In this document: positions 1-8,522 of the stretch, in pieces | How positions within the stretch are numbered: position 1 is the stretch's first letter | Layout: each line of letters begins with the position of its first letter | Assembly (NCBI GenBank): GCA_043777595.1 | Contig: JAYWHT010000029.1 | Location: 1 to 62,105 of the forward strand | Source of the DNA: JAYVJH01 sp043777595 | GTDB lineage: Bacteria; Bacteroidota; Bacteroidia; Cytophagales; Spirosomataceae | DNA: 62,105 bases | Direction: 5' to 3' | Position numbers and translations under genes: made by a program | The notes under the pieces: generated by a model | Seen by the model: the letters and a program-made list of their open reading frames with translations, nothing else | The model's database searches: none | Told to the model about the DNA's origin: nothing

Positions 1-96
1 TCATTATCATTTGCTAAAAAATGGATAGAAGATTTCTGGAATGTCATTTTCTGGAAAAGTCCTATTCAACTTTCTGAATAGTTATGTCGCACTCTA

Positions 97-388
97 TAAT
101 AAATGTCATGTCGATGGCGACCCCCGTTTGAAAGCAAACCACAACTAAAACTAACTCTTTATTTATAACTCTACACTCTTAACTCTTTTTGTTGTGTCAA
201 ATATAATAAATGTCAGTCGGTTCGTCGCACGAGTCGATGGCGACCCCGTAAAAGCAAACCACAACTAAAACTAACTCTTTATTTATAACTCTACACTCTT
301 AATTCTTTTCGTTGTGTCAAATATAATAAATGTCATCGGTTCGTCGCACGAGTCGATGGCGACCCCCGTTTGAAAGCAAACCACAACT
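97..388. repeat. ~120-bp tandem repeat, two full units plus a partial third
   Basis: The motif gtcgatggcgacccc, followed by a hairpin (gtttg-aaag-caaac) and the word accacaact, occurs three times with spacings of about 123 and 119 bp. An AT-rich segment and the words gttgtgtcaaat and ataataaatgtca separate the copies. The middle copy has lost a few bases in the hairpin. Within units 2 and 3, gtcgc and gcgac form a second short stem. No open frame crosses the array. It fills the gap downstream of the minus-strand gene that follows. Bases 1-96 show nothing recognisable. Confidence 0.8.
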
Positions 389-423
389 GTTTTAACTCCA
401 CTTCGGGGTCGGAGGCTGTATCA

Positions 424-1011
424 CTAATTCCTCCGCTCTATTTCGTCTCTAATTTTGGCCGCACGCTCGTACTCTTCATGGCTGAGGGCTTCGGTCAGTA
501 GCTGGTTGAGTTCGTCTAAGTTTAGATTTTTGAGGTGTTGGGCGTTGGGTCGAGGCTTGGCAGTACTTTGCGATTCGAGTTCATCATCGTCGTCATCTTT
601 TTGTGTGGTTTCTACACCAGCCTCTGTTAGTATATTTTCAAATGTAAAGATGGGGATATTGAACCGAAGTGCAATCGCAATCGCATCTGAGGGCCGAGTG
701 TCGATAACAGTGTCTCTCATGCCATCGGTACAAAACAGCCGAGCAAAAAAGATACCCTCTCGCAAGTCTGAGATAACGATTTCTTTGATTGTATAATTAA
801 AGGCCTTTGCAAACGACTTAAAAAGGTCGTGTGTCATTGGCCGATTTGGCTGAATCTTTTCAATTTCGATTGCAATAGCTTGTGCCTCGAACATACCAAT
901 AATAATCGGTAGCCGACGGTTGCCGAACTCCTCACCCAAGACCAATGCAAATGAGCCTGTCTGCTGCTGGCTCGGCGAAAGCCCTAATATTTCTAATTTA
1001 ATTTTGTCCAC
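424..1011 (-). CDS. Bifunctional nuclease (DUF151) family protein with C-terminal UVR-like motif
   Basis: A 195-residue protein. Residues 1-130 match the bifunctional nuclease (DUF151) domain: LPIIIG lies at 34-39 and the family signature RPSDAIAIALR at 106-116. An acidic linker (residues 139-147) leads to a UVR/UvrB-C-like helical hairpin at 165-195 (LTEALSHEEYERAAKIRDEI), a motif used for protein contacts in UvrB/UvrC. DUF151 plus UVR is a common arrangement in Bacteroidota. Nuclease activity is known for some plant and bacterial homologues, but the cellular role is unclear. The gene ends a long minus-strand run but has its own promoter-like element just upstream, so it may be transcribed alone. 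The product carries no signal peptide and is predicted to be cytoplasmic. Confidence 0.9.
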   Translation of the reverse strand: MDKIKLEILGLSPSQQQTGSFALVLGEEFGNRRLPIIIGMFEAQAIAIEIEKIQPNRPMTHDLFKSFAKAFNYTIKEIVISDLREGIFFARLFCTDGMRDTVIDTRPSDAIAIALRFNIPIFTFENILTEAGVETTQKDDDDDELESQSTAKPRPNAQHLKNLNLDELNQLLTEALSHEEYERAAKIRDEIERRN

Positions 1012-1046
1012 TTCGTTTTGTTTAAAGGCTAAAGAATACCCAGTTA

Positions 1047-1079
1047 CAAAAATACAAAAACCAGTTCGATTTAATTCAA
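1047..1079 (-). promoter_or_regulatory. Putative promoter of the bifunctional nuclease gene
   Basis: Read on the minus strand, TTG is followed after 22 nt by TATTTTTG, a full match to the Bacteroidota -7 box TAnnTTTG. The spacer is slightly longer than the usual 19-21 nt. Transcription would start about 30 nt upstream of the ATG. Confidence 0.5.
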
Positions 1080-1121
1080 TTCAAAAAATATTTTAAAGAA
1101 ATTACTACTTAAAATCCAGTA

Positions 1122-2165
1122 TTAGTTTCGGACATACTTAGACAAAGCCCCTTTGGGTGGCTCAGAGCCAAACACTATTTTTTGGGGCGATATAGGCAGG
1201 TTAGTTGTTAGTTTTAATAGTGATGTTTCAAGCCCGACTTTTGGCAAGTCCAATAAATCGGCTATTTCGTCGCCCAACAAAAAGCGCATCTGTGCCGCTG
1301 GAAAACTTTGTAGTGCCGCATTGTTGGCCGCTATCTGCAATTCAAGCGTTTTCAAGAGTGCTTTGGCCAGACCTTGGCCTGCCTCTGAGGGCTTGAAATG
1401 TCGAGTAGCAATGGCTTTGTCCAACTGGAAGGCTTCTCGTAAATTTTGAGGCAATAATTGTTCGTTTACGCCCAACAATGCCCCTACCACATTCCACAAA
1501 TGTAAATAGGCCTCTTCTTCGGCCTCGGTAGTGGCCACCCCCAACTTACGCAACCCCCGCAAGGCAATATACGAAAAAGCCAGATTTGTGCCAGCCATAT
1601 CTTCTTGATTGACGGGTGTTCCCCATGCTATATCCCATTGTTTGGAATGTACCGAAAAGTACCGAGCTATGGCATGTATCAGTCTGATTTTTAGAATCTT
1701 AACTACATTTTTCCCATTCTGCCAGTCCCGTTCTTGCATAATACCAAACAAAAACTCGCCTGTTTCTTCCAATCTCTTAAAAGTATCGTTCTTGATTCTT
1801 TCAGACAACCACAGTACTTGTGCGCCATCAGCGGCGGCGTAGCAATATGGCAGCGAATAGCAACCTAATGTAATAGCAATTTGCTGGGCATTTTTCCAGA
1901 AAAAAACTAGTCCAGTATCTAATTTTTGTTTATCAAGCCATGTTGGTAATTTATTGTTTTCTATCATAAATTCCTGAACAACAGCCGATTGCGTACTCAC
2001 ATCTAAGGCCGCGGCATCGCCCAAAAACGTCATCGTATTTCTGAGTTCAGCCATGCCACCTTGTGCTACCAACGCCTCAACGACTGCGTCAGCAGGCGCA
2101 TCAGCAATGGCTCTGAATGGATTGAGGACTGTATCAGAAAAAATACGTGAGGTTTTGATTTTCAT
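1122..2165 (-). CDS. MpaB/latex-clearing-type oxygenase family protein (DUF2236)
   Basis: A 347-residue protein of the DUF2236 family, which contains the fungal oxygenase MpaB and the b-type haem protein Lcp that cleaves polyisoprene. The hallmarks visible are RLIHAIARYF (residues 161-170), where family members place haem-proximal Arg/His residues, and WGTPVNQEDMAGTNLAF (181-197). No signal peptide is seen, so the protein is probably cytoplasmic. The substrate cannot be told from sequence. It lies about 65 bp downstream of a lipoprotein gene on the same strand. Family assignment is firm; enzymatic activity is inferred only. Confidence 0.8.
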   Translation of the reverse strand: MKIKTSRIFSDTVLNPFRAIADAPADAVVEALVAQGGMAELRNTMTFLGDAAALDVSTQSAVVQEFMIENNKLPTWLDKQKLDTGLVFFWKNAQQIAITLGCYSLPYCYAAADGAQVLWLSERIKNDTFKRLEETGEFLFGIMQERDWQNGKNVVKILKIRLIHAIARYFSVHSKQWDIAWGTPVNQEDMAGTNLAFSYIALRGLRKLGVATTEAEEEAYLHLWNVVGALLGVNEQLLPQNLREAFQLDKAIATRHFKPSEAGQGLAKALLKTLELQIAANNAALQSFPAAQMRFLLGDEIADLLDLPKVGLETSLLKLTTNLPISPQKIVFGSEPPKGALSKYVRN

Positions 2166-2231
2166 GGTCGGCGATGCTATCTTTTATTGATAACTCTACA
2201 ATACGCCAAGAAGTTTTTAGAAAACGGCTAT

Positions 2232-3245
2232 TCATCGACAATTTACATACTCGTAAGTGGTCAATACTTTGCCCGTGGCATCTAACTTTTCGATGGGTAG
2301 CCCCGCCGAGTTATAATTATATTTGGCTACACGCACAAAATCGTCCATTTGTTTCCTTCCTGAAGCGTCAAGATGTACAGAAGTTTCAGACAATAAATTG
2401 TACGCAGATGCATAGCCGTCTAACTTTGGAACAAACGGGTGGCCTTTGAGTTTAGGCAGCAGTATTTGAGGATTGGGGTTGTTATCATAATTGAGGGTCA
2501 CTGTTCGAGTAGCAGACCTACTGCTTGTAAATTTTTCTGAAACTCTACGGCCTTTGTCATCATATTGATAGGTGTAGTTCGCTTTTTCTGAATTAGGATA
2601 AGTTACTTCTCTTTTACTGACAAACCCCTGTATGTCAAACTCATAGGCTGATTTTTCTGACTCGTTACTTACATTTTTGTACCCTAACAGTCGCCCATTT
2701 TTTATAGTGTGGGTATTTGTTTCATTATAGCCCTGTTTATCACTGTATTGATAAAAAACCAAATCATCACCCTCGTATCGATATATTTTGGTAATATCCT
2801 GCGGATCGACATCTAATGTATTGAATCCTGAAATCTGTGTTTGTAAGACTAATTTACCATTTTCATACTGACAAGCCCCTTCACTTTTTACAGTTCCTTG
2901 AAAAATACCATTTACTGTTTGGATTAGATTTGCTATAGTCTCAGTCAAAAAACCATTAGTGTCGTATTTGTAAACAATGGTGGCCAGACTGCTATATTTT
3001 GAATTATTCGACTCGTTGACACCTTCGCTTCTTATATTTATTGCAATCAAATTATTGTTCTTATCGTACTCATAAATAGTTTCATGAATTTGTTTTTTAC
3101 CATCTACTATCACATCAGAGCCTGTTACTTCACGCTTCAAAAAGCAAGTTATCTCAAAAACAGGCGGCTTGACCAGCACAACATCAATTGCTTTCTGGCA
3201 TGAAAGCAATCCAACTAACAATACTGTCAAAACGATATTTTTCAT
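2232..3245 (-). CDS. Predicted lipoprotein with repeated Tyr-Asp (YD-like) motifs
   Basis: A 337-residue secreted protein. It begins with a short hydrophobic signal ending in LLSC, a lipobox that would place lipidated Cys at residue 16. The mature part holds many repeats of the form Y-x-Y-D-x-x-x-x-L/F (YEYDKNNNL, YKYDTNGFL, YTYQYDDKGRR, KYNYNSAGLPIEK), which resemble RHS/YD-type beta-hairpin repeats and DUF4595-like Bacteroidota lipoproteins. There is no RHS core or toxin tip, so it is not a polymorphic toxin. It follows the NamZ-like gene with an 18-nt gap and is probably co-transcribed with it. Function unknown; likely cell-surface or periplasmic. Confidence 0.7.
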   Translation of the reverse strand: MKNIVLTVLLVGLLSCQKAIDVVLVKPPVFEITCFLKREVTGSDVIVDGKKQIHETIYEYDKNNNLIAINIRSEGVNESNNSKYSSLATIVYKYDTNGFLTETIANLIQTVNGIFQGTVKSEGACQYENGKLVLQTQISGFNTLDVDPQDITKIYRYEGDDLVFYQYSDKQGYNETNTHTIKNGRLLGYKNVSNESEKSAYEFDIQGFVSKREVTYPNSEKANYTYQYDDKGRRVSEKFTSSRSATRTVTLNYDNNPNPQILLPKLKGHPFVPKLDGYASAYNLLSETSVHLDASGRKQMDDFVRVAKYNYNSAGLPIEKLDATGKVLTTYEYVNCR

Positions 3246-3262
3246 AATTGTACCTTTTAAAA

Positions 3263-4423
3263 TTACTCGTCATAAAGCAAATACGTTTTTCGTAGTTTTT
3301 TGAAGGCTTCCAAATCGTCTTGCCAAGTCTTACAGATTTCTTTTTCAGATTTGCCCGCTACTATCATTTTTCTGATGCGGTCTGTACCTGCAAGTTTATC
3401 AAAAAATGAGGGACTGGTAAAAAATTTAGACGTATCGGCAGATTTTTTATAGAAATCTATCAAGTATTTTAGTGTAAAGCCCTGTCTTTCAGCATTTTGT
3501 TTTGTCAAATCCAACCCGTAGCACAGCTTACCTTCATTGGGCGGATTTATGGCACCAGGTTTATCAATAGGCGTAAAAGTATAACTACCAAATTTACGAT
3601 TTTGCCCACCAATTACCTGAAACTGTGTATCTGTGCCTCGCCCTACGCTAATTTCGGTAGGTTCAAATAGGCAAATTGACGGATAAAGTAATATAGACTG
3701 GCGATTGGGCAAATTGGGCGATGGCGCAACGGGCAGGTCGTATTTGGTTTGGTGTGTGTAGCCCTCGCAAGCAATAATTTTGAGGTCGCACAAAAAATTA
3801 TCAGTCAGCCAACCCTCGCCATTTATCATACTCGCCAACTCGCCAGTGGTCAAGCCATGTACGACAGGTACGGGGTTCATGCCCACAAACGAAGCAAACT
3901 TACGGTCGAGTACTGGGCCCGACACTTGGTGTCCGTTGGGGTTGGGGCGGTCGAGAACGATACAAGAAATACGGTTTTCGGCACAGGCCAGCATCACGTA
4001 GTGCATCGTGCTGGGGTAGGTATAGTAGCGCACGCCTACATCTTGAATGTCATAAATCACTACGTCCACATCTTTGAGTTGCTCGGCGGTGGGTTTTTTA
4101 TTTTTGCCATACAGCGACGCTATCGGCAGTTTGGTTTTGGTGTCTATACCGTTGGCAATGGTTTCGCCTGCGCTGGCATCGCCTCTAAAACCATGCTCGG
4201 GAGCAAAAATAATCTTGATTTTAATCCCCAAACTCAACAAACTATCGGCCAGATTGGTACGATTTGAAAAAATACTAGTGTGGTTAATGACCAAAGCAAC
4301 TGTCTTGCCTTTGATAAACGGCAAATATTTGTCGGTTCGCTCACAGCCGAGTTTAAGAGTTTGGGCTGAGGTTTGAAATGTTATTAGTAGTGCAAATAGT
4401 ATTTGAATTGCTACTGATTTCAT
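3263..4423 (-). CDS. namZ: Exo-beta-N-acetylmuramidase NamZ-like protein (DUF1343)
   Basis: A 386-residue exported protein of the DUF1343 family. Founding members (NamZ, GH171) remove MurNAc from the non-reducing end of peptidoglycan fragments. Family landmarks are LVINHTSIFS near the N terminus, FAPEHGFRG, VVIYDIQDVGVRYYTY, VLDRPNPNG and GRGTDTQFQVIG. A signal peptide (FALLITFQTSAQ) follows the start chosen here. An in-frame ATG 14 codons upstream would overlap the preceding gene and add residues before the signal peptide, so it is rejected. Expected role is cell-wall turnover and muropeptide recycling in the periplasm. The symbol is given by homology; substrate specificity is inferred. Confidence 0.85.
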   Translation of the reverse strand: MKSVAIQILFALLITFQTSAQTLKLGCERTDKYLPFIKGKTVALVINHTSIFSNRTNLADSLLSLGIKIKIIFAPEHGFRGDASAGETIANGIDTKTKLPIASLYGKNKKPTAEQLKDVDVVIYDIQDVGVRYYTYPSTMHYVMLACAENRISCIVLDRPNPNGHQVSGPVLDRKFASFVGMNPVPVVHGLTTGELASMINGEGWLTDNFLCDLKIIACEGYTHQTKYDLPVAPSPNLPNRQSILLYPSICLFEPTEISVGRGTDTQFQVIGGQNRKFGSYTFTPIDKPGAINPPNEGKLCYGLDLTKQNAERQGFTLKYLIDFYKKSADTSKFFTSPSFFDKLAGTDRIRKMIVAGKSEKEICKTWQDDLEAFKKLRKTYLLYDE

Positions 4424-4433
4424 ATCGTTTAGT

Positions 4434-5036
4434 TTAAATGTGAGCCATAATAAAATGTAATGCACCCAGCAATCGAGGTAGGTCGTTGTCCGATAAGTAG
4501 TAACGTTCGGTATCTATGGTGAGTAAATTGTTTTCTAATTTTAAAAACAACCATTCATAAGCATTGGTAACACAGCCAAATACAACCAAATTTAGTTTGT
4601 TTTCCGAATTATTAAACAGTTGAGCGGCTATCATTTCAGCACCAACTTGTCCAAGCCCTTCTTCAATAGAGCGATTTTTGGCCTCGACCACACAAAAGAC
4701 CGCCGACGATATATCAAATGAGTGAATGTCGGTACTCAACAAATAGTCGCAGTATCCGTTGAGTCCCAATGCAGGGTTCACATCAAAGGCATAGCCCGAA
4801 AAGATATTGAAATTCTTATTTCTTCGCCTAATTTCTTTCAGTACAGGCATGATTAACAACTCTGACTTTGCTTTCTCGCTCGAATGTAGCGGCATTTCGG
4901 CAGCCTCTTTTAGGTCAAACAATAATTTATCAGTCGGTTGTTGTGGTGATGAATCAACCAAAAAATGACTAATTTGTGATTTAACATCAAACGCTTTTTC
5001 TAATTGTTTTAAACTGATAAAATCGCTGTAAACCAT
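4434..5036 (-). CDS. PD-(D/E)XK nuclease-like hypothetical protein
   Basis: A 200-residue cytoplasmic protein that I do not recognise as a named family. The segment GYCDYLLS, followed about 18 residues later by FCVVEAKN, has the spacing and chemistry of a PD-(D/E)XK core (Asp, then Glu-x-Lys on the next strand). A helix with GLGQVGAEMIAAQLFNN follows, as in restriction-endonuclease-like folds. The start is at MVYSDF, because the longer reading only adds 11 unlikely residues. It lies 10 nt upstream of the NamZ-like gene and 44 nt downstream of moxR, on the same strand. The product at 41689 has a comparable design. Nuclease activity is a guess from the motif. Confidence 0.6.
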   Translation of the reverse strand: MVYSDFISLKQLEKAFDVKSQISHFLVDSSPQQPTDKLLFDLKEAAEMPLHSSEKAKSELLIMPVLKEIRRRNKNFNIFSGYAFDVNPALGLNGYCDYLLSTDIHSFDISSAVFCVVEAKNRSIEEGLGQVGAEMIAAQLFNNSENKLNLVVFGCVTNAYEWLFLKLENNLLTIDTERYYLSDNDLPRLLGALHFIMAHI

Positions 5037-5080
5037 AATCTTAGTGTTATATTCAGCACAAAGATACAATCAAATAGAAC

Positions 5081-6058
5081 CTACACCAACGCTTTTACTA
5101 ACTTTTCGACCGATATATTTTCGGCTTCGGCTTTAAAGTTCCTAACAATCCGATGGCGTAAAATAGGTAACGCCACGGCCTTAATATCTTCAATATCAGG
5201 CGAATATTTGCCATTGATGAGTGCGTTGCACTTGGCGGCCAATATTAGTGCTTGCGATGCTCGTGGCCCGGCACCCCACTCCAAATAACTCTTGGCTTCG
5301 GGAGCGGCCATGTCGCCATGTGGGCGGGTTTTGTGTACTAATTTTACGGCATATTCAATCACATTTTCTGGTACTGGCACTCTACGCACAAGCTGCTGAA
5401 AAGCCTGAATTTCTTCGGCAGAAATTACCTTATTGACAACTGGTTTTTGGTCAGACGTGGTAGCCTTGACGATATTGAGTTCTTCGGCAAACGACGGATA
5501 GTCTAAGTAAACCATGAACATAAAACGGTCTAATTGCGCTTCTGGTAGTGGATATGTGCCTTCTTGTTCGATTGGGTTTTGAGTAGCCAGCACAAAAAAC
5601 GGGCGACTAAGCGAGTGCTTTTGTCCCGATACTGTTACCGAATACTCTTGCATGGCCTCCAACAGTGCCGACTGTGTTTTGGGTGGTGTACGGTTTATTT
5701 CATCGGCCAAAATGATATTGGCAAAAACAGGGCCTTTGATAAATCTAAAATTACGCTCATTGTCTAATGTTTCCGACCCCAAAATATCAGACGGCATCAG
5801 GTCGGGTGTAAACTGAATACGATTAAAACTCAAATCAAGGGCATTGGCAATGGTCTGAATCAATAGCGTTTTGGCCAATCCTGGCACTCCAACCAAAAGA
5901 CAATGACCTTGGCAAAAAATGGCAGTCAATAACAGCCTTACTGTTTCGTCTTGACCTACAATTATTTTACTTATTTCAACTCTTAATTTTTCGTAAGATA
6001 CTTTTAGGGCTTCTGCTGCCTCTACGTCATTTTTGTAATTCATCTGTTCTAAATCCAA
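5081..6058 (-). CDS. MoxR family AAA+ ATPase
   Basis: A 325-residue MoxR-type AAA+ ATPase. Walker A GVPGLAKT is at 57-64, Walker B IILADEIN at 115-122, sensor-1 ATQNP at 158-162, and the conserved EAQLDRF at 173-179. The C-terminal lid domain is complete. MoxR proteins act as chaperone-like ATPases, often with von Willebrand factor A proteins, in envelope maturation or stress. No VWA or DUF58 partner is present in this window. Met6 is an alternative start. In the same run lie two SurA-like periplasmic isomerases, separated from moxR by an Rpn-type gene only 7 nt upstream, which points to a shared transcript and a role in envelope protein quality control (inference). Confidence 0.93.
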   Translation of the reverse strand: MDLEQMNYKNDVEAAEALKVSYEKLRVEISKIIVGQDETVRLLLTAIFCQGHCLLVGVPGLAKTLLIQTIANALDLSFNRIQFTPDLMPSDILGSETLDNERNFRFIKGPVFANIILADEINRTPPKTQSALLEAMQEYSVTVSGQKHSLSRPFFVLATQNPIEQEGTYPLPEAQLDRFMFMVYLDYPSFAEELNIVKATTSDQKPVVNKVISAEEIQAFQQLVRRVPVPENVIEYAVKLVHKTRPHGDMAAPEAKSYLEWGAGPRASQALILAAKCNALINGKYSPDIEDIKAVALPILRHRIVRNFKAEAENISVEKLVKALV

Positions 6059-6065
6059 TATTAGT

Positions 6066-7043
6066 TTATTTTATCTCAATTTTTTTCATCAGTTCCGCTA
6101 TTAACCTATCTTTTACTTTCAACTCGTCTGACATTTGCTCTTTCTCAGCTTCCACTCTATTTTTCTCAGCCTCAATTTGCTCTTTTTCAGCCTCAATTAT
6201 TTGTATTTTCTCTGATACTTTTTGATAGTCTTCTACTATTTGTTCGTATTTTCTATCAGACTCGCTCATCAAGGCATTAATGGTTCGCCAAGCTTCTTGT
6301 TCGTCTTCCAGTCTCTTTTTTTCTTGCGGGTCTGTACCAGAATAGTGTAAAATATCGGTTGCAATTTTAATTTCTTCAATATCTACATCGTGTTTAAACT
6401 CTTTCACGATATGTCTATCGTCTGTAAAGTTAGTTTGTTCAAATATGCTCAAAAGTTTGTCCAGTCTTGTCTGGTAGCGGCCTGTTATTCTTTCGACCTG
6501 AACAACATAACAATCGTGTGTAAGCTTTTCTATAAAATCACTTTTGGCTTTTAATATTGTCTTATTGGTCAAATCTTTATAATTCCTCTCTACCTTTAAG
6601 CAAGCCGTATCTATTTCAGGCAATTTAAAACCCAAAATATAAATGGTCGTTATCGGTAATGCTACTTTCTTGAAGTTTACAATGTCTTCTTTTTTGTACT
6701 GTTCGGCCAAATAATTACGAAAGCGCATGAGGTCAATTCTATTTCGGGCTTTTTGAATTTCAATCAATATTTTTTTATATTCTCCCGTTTCTGTTTTGAT
6801 GGTTGCAATAAAATCTACTCGATAGACCCAAATCGAAAACCGCTCCCTCTTTCTGTTTTCAAGTATGGCTACATCGTCAGGGTTATCTAAATCTAATTCG
6901 CCTTCGTAGGTATATTCTTGTGGTTTGACTTCTATGTGTTCGACTATCTCGTCTAAAAGTGTGCTAATAAAAAATTTAGCAACCTTTTCGTTTTCCATTA
7001 TTCGTTTAAAAACTACATCATATATTGGATTGGCTATTATCAT
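6066..7043 (-). CDS. Rpn/PD-(D/E)XK nuclease family transposase-like protein
   Basis: A 325-residue protein of the Rpn (recombination-promoting nuclease) or PD-(D/E)XK transposase-like superfamily. The N-terminal NPIYDVVFKRIMENEKV motif is typical of the group. The catalytic pattern is RVDFIATI (Asp77) followed by ILIEIQKA (Glu95, Gln97, Lys98), then MRFRNYLAEQYKKED. Residues ~255-325 form a coiled coil with repeated EAEKEQIEAEKN-type heptads. These proteins are often present in multiple copies and are linked to horizontal recombination. Here the gene sits between surA-like and moxR genes with gaps of 23 and 7 nt, in the same orientation. This looks like insertion into an envelope operon without breaking it. 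Confidence 0.8.
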   Translation of the reverse strand: MIIANPIYDVVFKRIMENEKVAKFFISTLLDEIVEHIEVKPQEYTYEGELDLDNPDDVAILENRKRERFSIWVYRVDFIATIKTETGEYKKILIEIQKARNRIDLMRFRNYLAEQYKKEDIVNFKKVALPITTIYILGFKLPEIDTACLKVERNYKDLTNKTILKAKSDFIEKLTHDCYVVQVERITGRYQTRLDKLLSIFEQTNFTDDRHIVKEFKHDVDIEEIKIATDILHYSGTDPQEKKRLEDEQEAWRTINALMSESDRKYEQIVEDYQKVSEKIQIIEAEKEQIEAEKNRVEAEKEQMSDELKVKDRLIAELMKKIEIK

Positions 7044-7066
7044 TTTTTTGACTGTTTAGCATTATC

Positions 7067-8449
7067 TCAATTCCCATTTTTATCATTAACCCCCAAAATT
7101 TTACAGCCCGAAAACTCTGGCTCTACCTTGATGAATACATCTGTAACGGCTTTTCTGAACCAAGTATCGACTGCTTTGGTGCGTTTATTGCCTGTTACGA
7201 TAGTTGTCAGTTTCTCGAAATCGTCTTTGAGGCTGGCATAATGTGGCTCTACACGGCTTTTGTAATACAGTATTCTGAGGGCTGTTTTGCCCTCCTCTGT
7301 CCGATAGTTTAGTGGTTCAGAAATCGTGCCAACTTTCATGGTGTCTATCATACTAAACATTTCGTATTGCATTGAGGCATCGAGCGGCAGCAGATTAGAA
7401 CCCGACTGCGGGTCTTTCAATAGCCCCCCACCATCGGCTGTGGCTTTGTCTTCAGAAAAATCTTTGGCTGCTTTGTCAAATTTCAAAGAGTCTATTACAA
7501 GTAACGATTTGAGGCTGTCCAAAACCCGTTTTGCATCGCTTGCGTCCATGCGGTTGTAGTCGGGGCGCAATAATATATGGCGAGAGTGGTACTCAGCACC
7601 ACGGGTTTCGAGAAGTTGCAATATATGCACACCATATTCTGTTTCAAAAGGTTCTGATATTTCATTAGGTTGTAGTTTGAGTGCCGTACCTTCAAACTCC
7701 GACACCATCGAGCCACGTTTGGCAAAACCCAAATCGCCCCCTTCTTTGGCCGAGGCTACGTCTTCTGAGTATGCCGATGCCAAGCCCGAAAAGCTCTCGC
7801 CTTTTTCGACACGGGTCTTAAAGTCTATGAGCCTTTTTTTGAGTTCTTCGGTTTGGGCTTTGGTTACTTTGGCAAAGCGTACAATTTGCCCAATTTCTAC
7901 CTCGGCTGGTATGTACGGCAAACTGTCTTTGGGGATAGTATTAAAAAACCGTTTGACTTCGACAGGCGACACCTTGATAGATTCAGTGATTTTGCCCTGC
8001 ATTTTTTCGGTAAGCATTTGGTCTTTGATGGTAGGCCGTAGCTCGCTTTTGAGTTGCTCTATGCTTTTGCCATAGGCTTCTATGATGTTTTTTTCAGACC
8101 CAAACCGCCGAGACATATAGTCCATACGAGAAGCCAACTGGGCATCAACGATTTTGTCTTCGACCAACACGGAGTCTTGCTCGGCCTTAGCCAATAGCAT
8201 TTTATTGATAATCAAACTCTCCAATGCTTGGCACTGCGAGGGTGCGGCTTGGCCTGGCTGCTGCTGGTATTGCTGTATCATTTCTTCTAAATCTGACCGC
8301 AAAATATAGTAGTTATCTACTTTGGCTATGACTTTATTGATACTCGTGCCTTTGCCTTGACCAAAACTAACGAGTGAAATAAAAAATAATAAATGCGTAA
8401 ATGTGTAAATGCCTAAATGCTTGGACACGTGAGCCTTTGAGTATTTCAT
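7067..8449 (-). CDS. SurA-like periplasmic peptidylprolyl isomerase (two parvulin domains)
   Basis: A 460-residue exported protein with the SurA layout: a signal peptide ending near SFGQ (about residue 31), a SurA N-terminal chaperone domain starting at INKVIAKVDNYYILRSDLEEMI, then two parvulin PPIase domains. The first (~180-285) contains SEDVASAKEGGDLGF and the second (~286-400) begins YHSRHILLRP. SurA escorts unfolded outer-membrane proteins to the BAM complex. The residues before the hydrophobic core (HLGIYTFTHLLFF) are encoded by a 4 x 8 bp tandem repeat, so the signal region was partly made by repeat sequence. A second, larger PPIase gene lies 73 bp upstream. Confidence 0.88.
   Translation of the reverse strand: MKYSKAHVSKHLGIYTFTHLLFFISLVSFGQGKGTSINKVIAKVDNYYILRSDLEEMIQQYQQQPGQAAPSQCQALESLIINKMLLAKAEQDSVLVEDKIVDAQLASRMDYMSRRFGSEKNIIEAYGKSIEQLKSELRPTIKDQMLTEKMQGKITESIKVSPVEVKRFFNTIPKDSLPYIPAEVEIGQIVRFAKVTKAQTEELKKRLIDFKTRVEKGESFSGLASAYSEDVASAKEGGDLGFAKRGSMVSEFEGTALKLQPNEISEPFETEYGVHILQLLETRGAEYHSRHILLRPDYNRMDASDAKRVLDSLKSLLVIDSLKFDKAAKDFSEDKATADGGGLLKDPQSGSNLLPLDASMQYEMFSMIDTMKVGTISEPLNYRTEEGKTALRILYYKSRVEPHYASLKDDFEKLTTIVTGNKRTKAVDTWFRKAVTDVFIKVEPEFSGCKILGVNDKNGN
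8391..8422. repeat. 4 x 8-bp tandem repeat inside the SurA-like signal peptide region
   Basis: Four consecutive octamers (aaatgcgt, aaatgtgt, aaatgcct, aaatgctt) lie inside the coding sequence near the 5' end of the SurA-like gene. The same word recurs in the intergenic gap just upstream (around 8482-8512: gtaaatgcgtaaaatggtagatgcgtg). An 8-bp unit changes the reading frame when a copy is lost or gained. Confidence 0.7.
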
Positions 8450-8522
8450 TGTAATATTAAATAATAAGTGAACGACAAAGTTGTAAATGCGTAAAATGGT
8501 AGATGCGTGAATAGTATTTTGA

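Noticed and set aside
2232..3245. RHS-type polymorphic toxin because of the repeated YD motifs.
   Set aside because: It is only 337 residues, has a lipobox and lacks an RHS core, self-cleavage site and toxin tip; no immunity gene follows.
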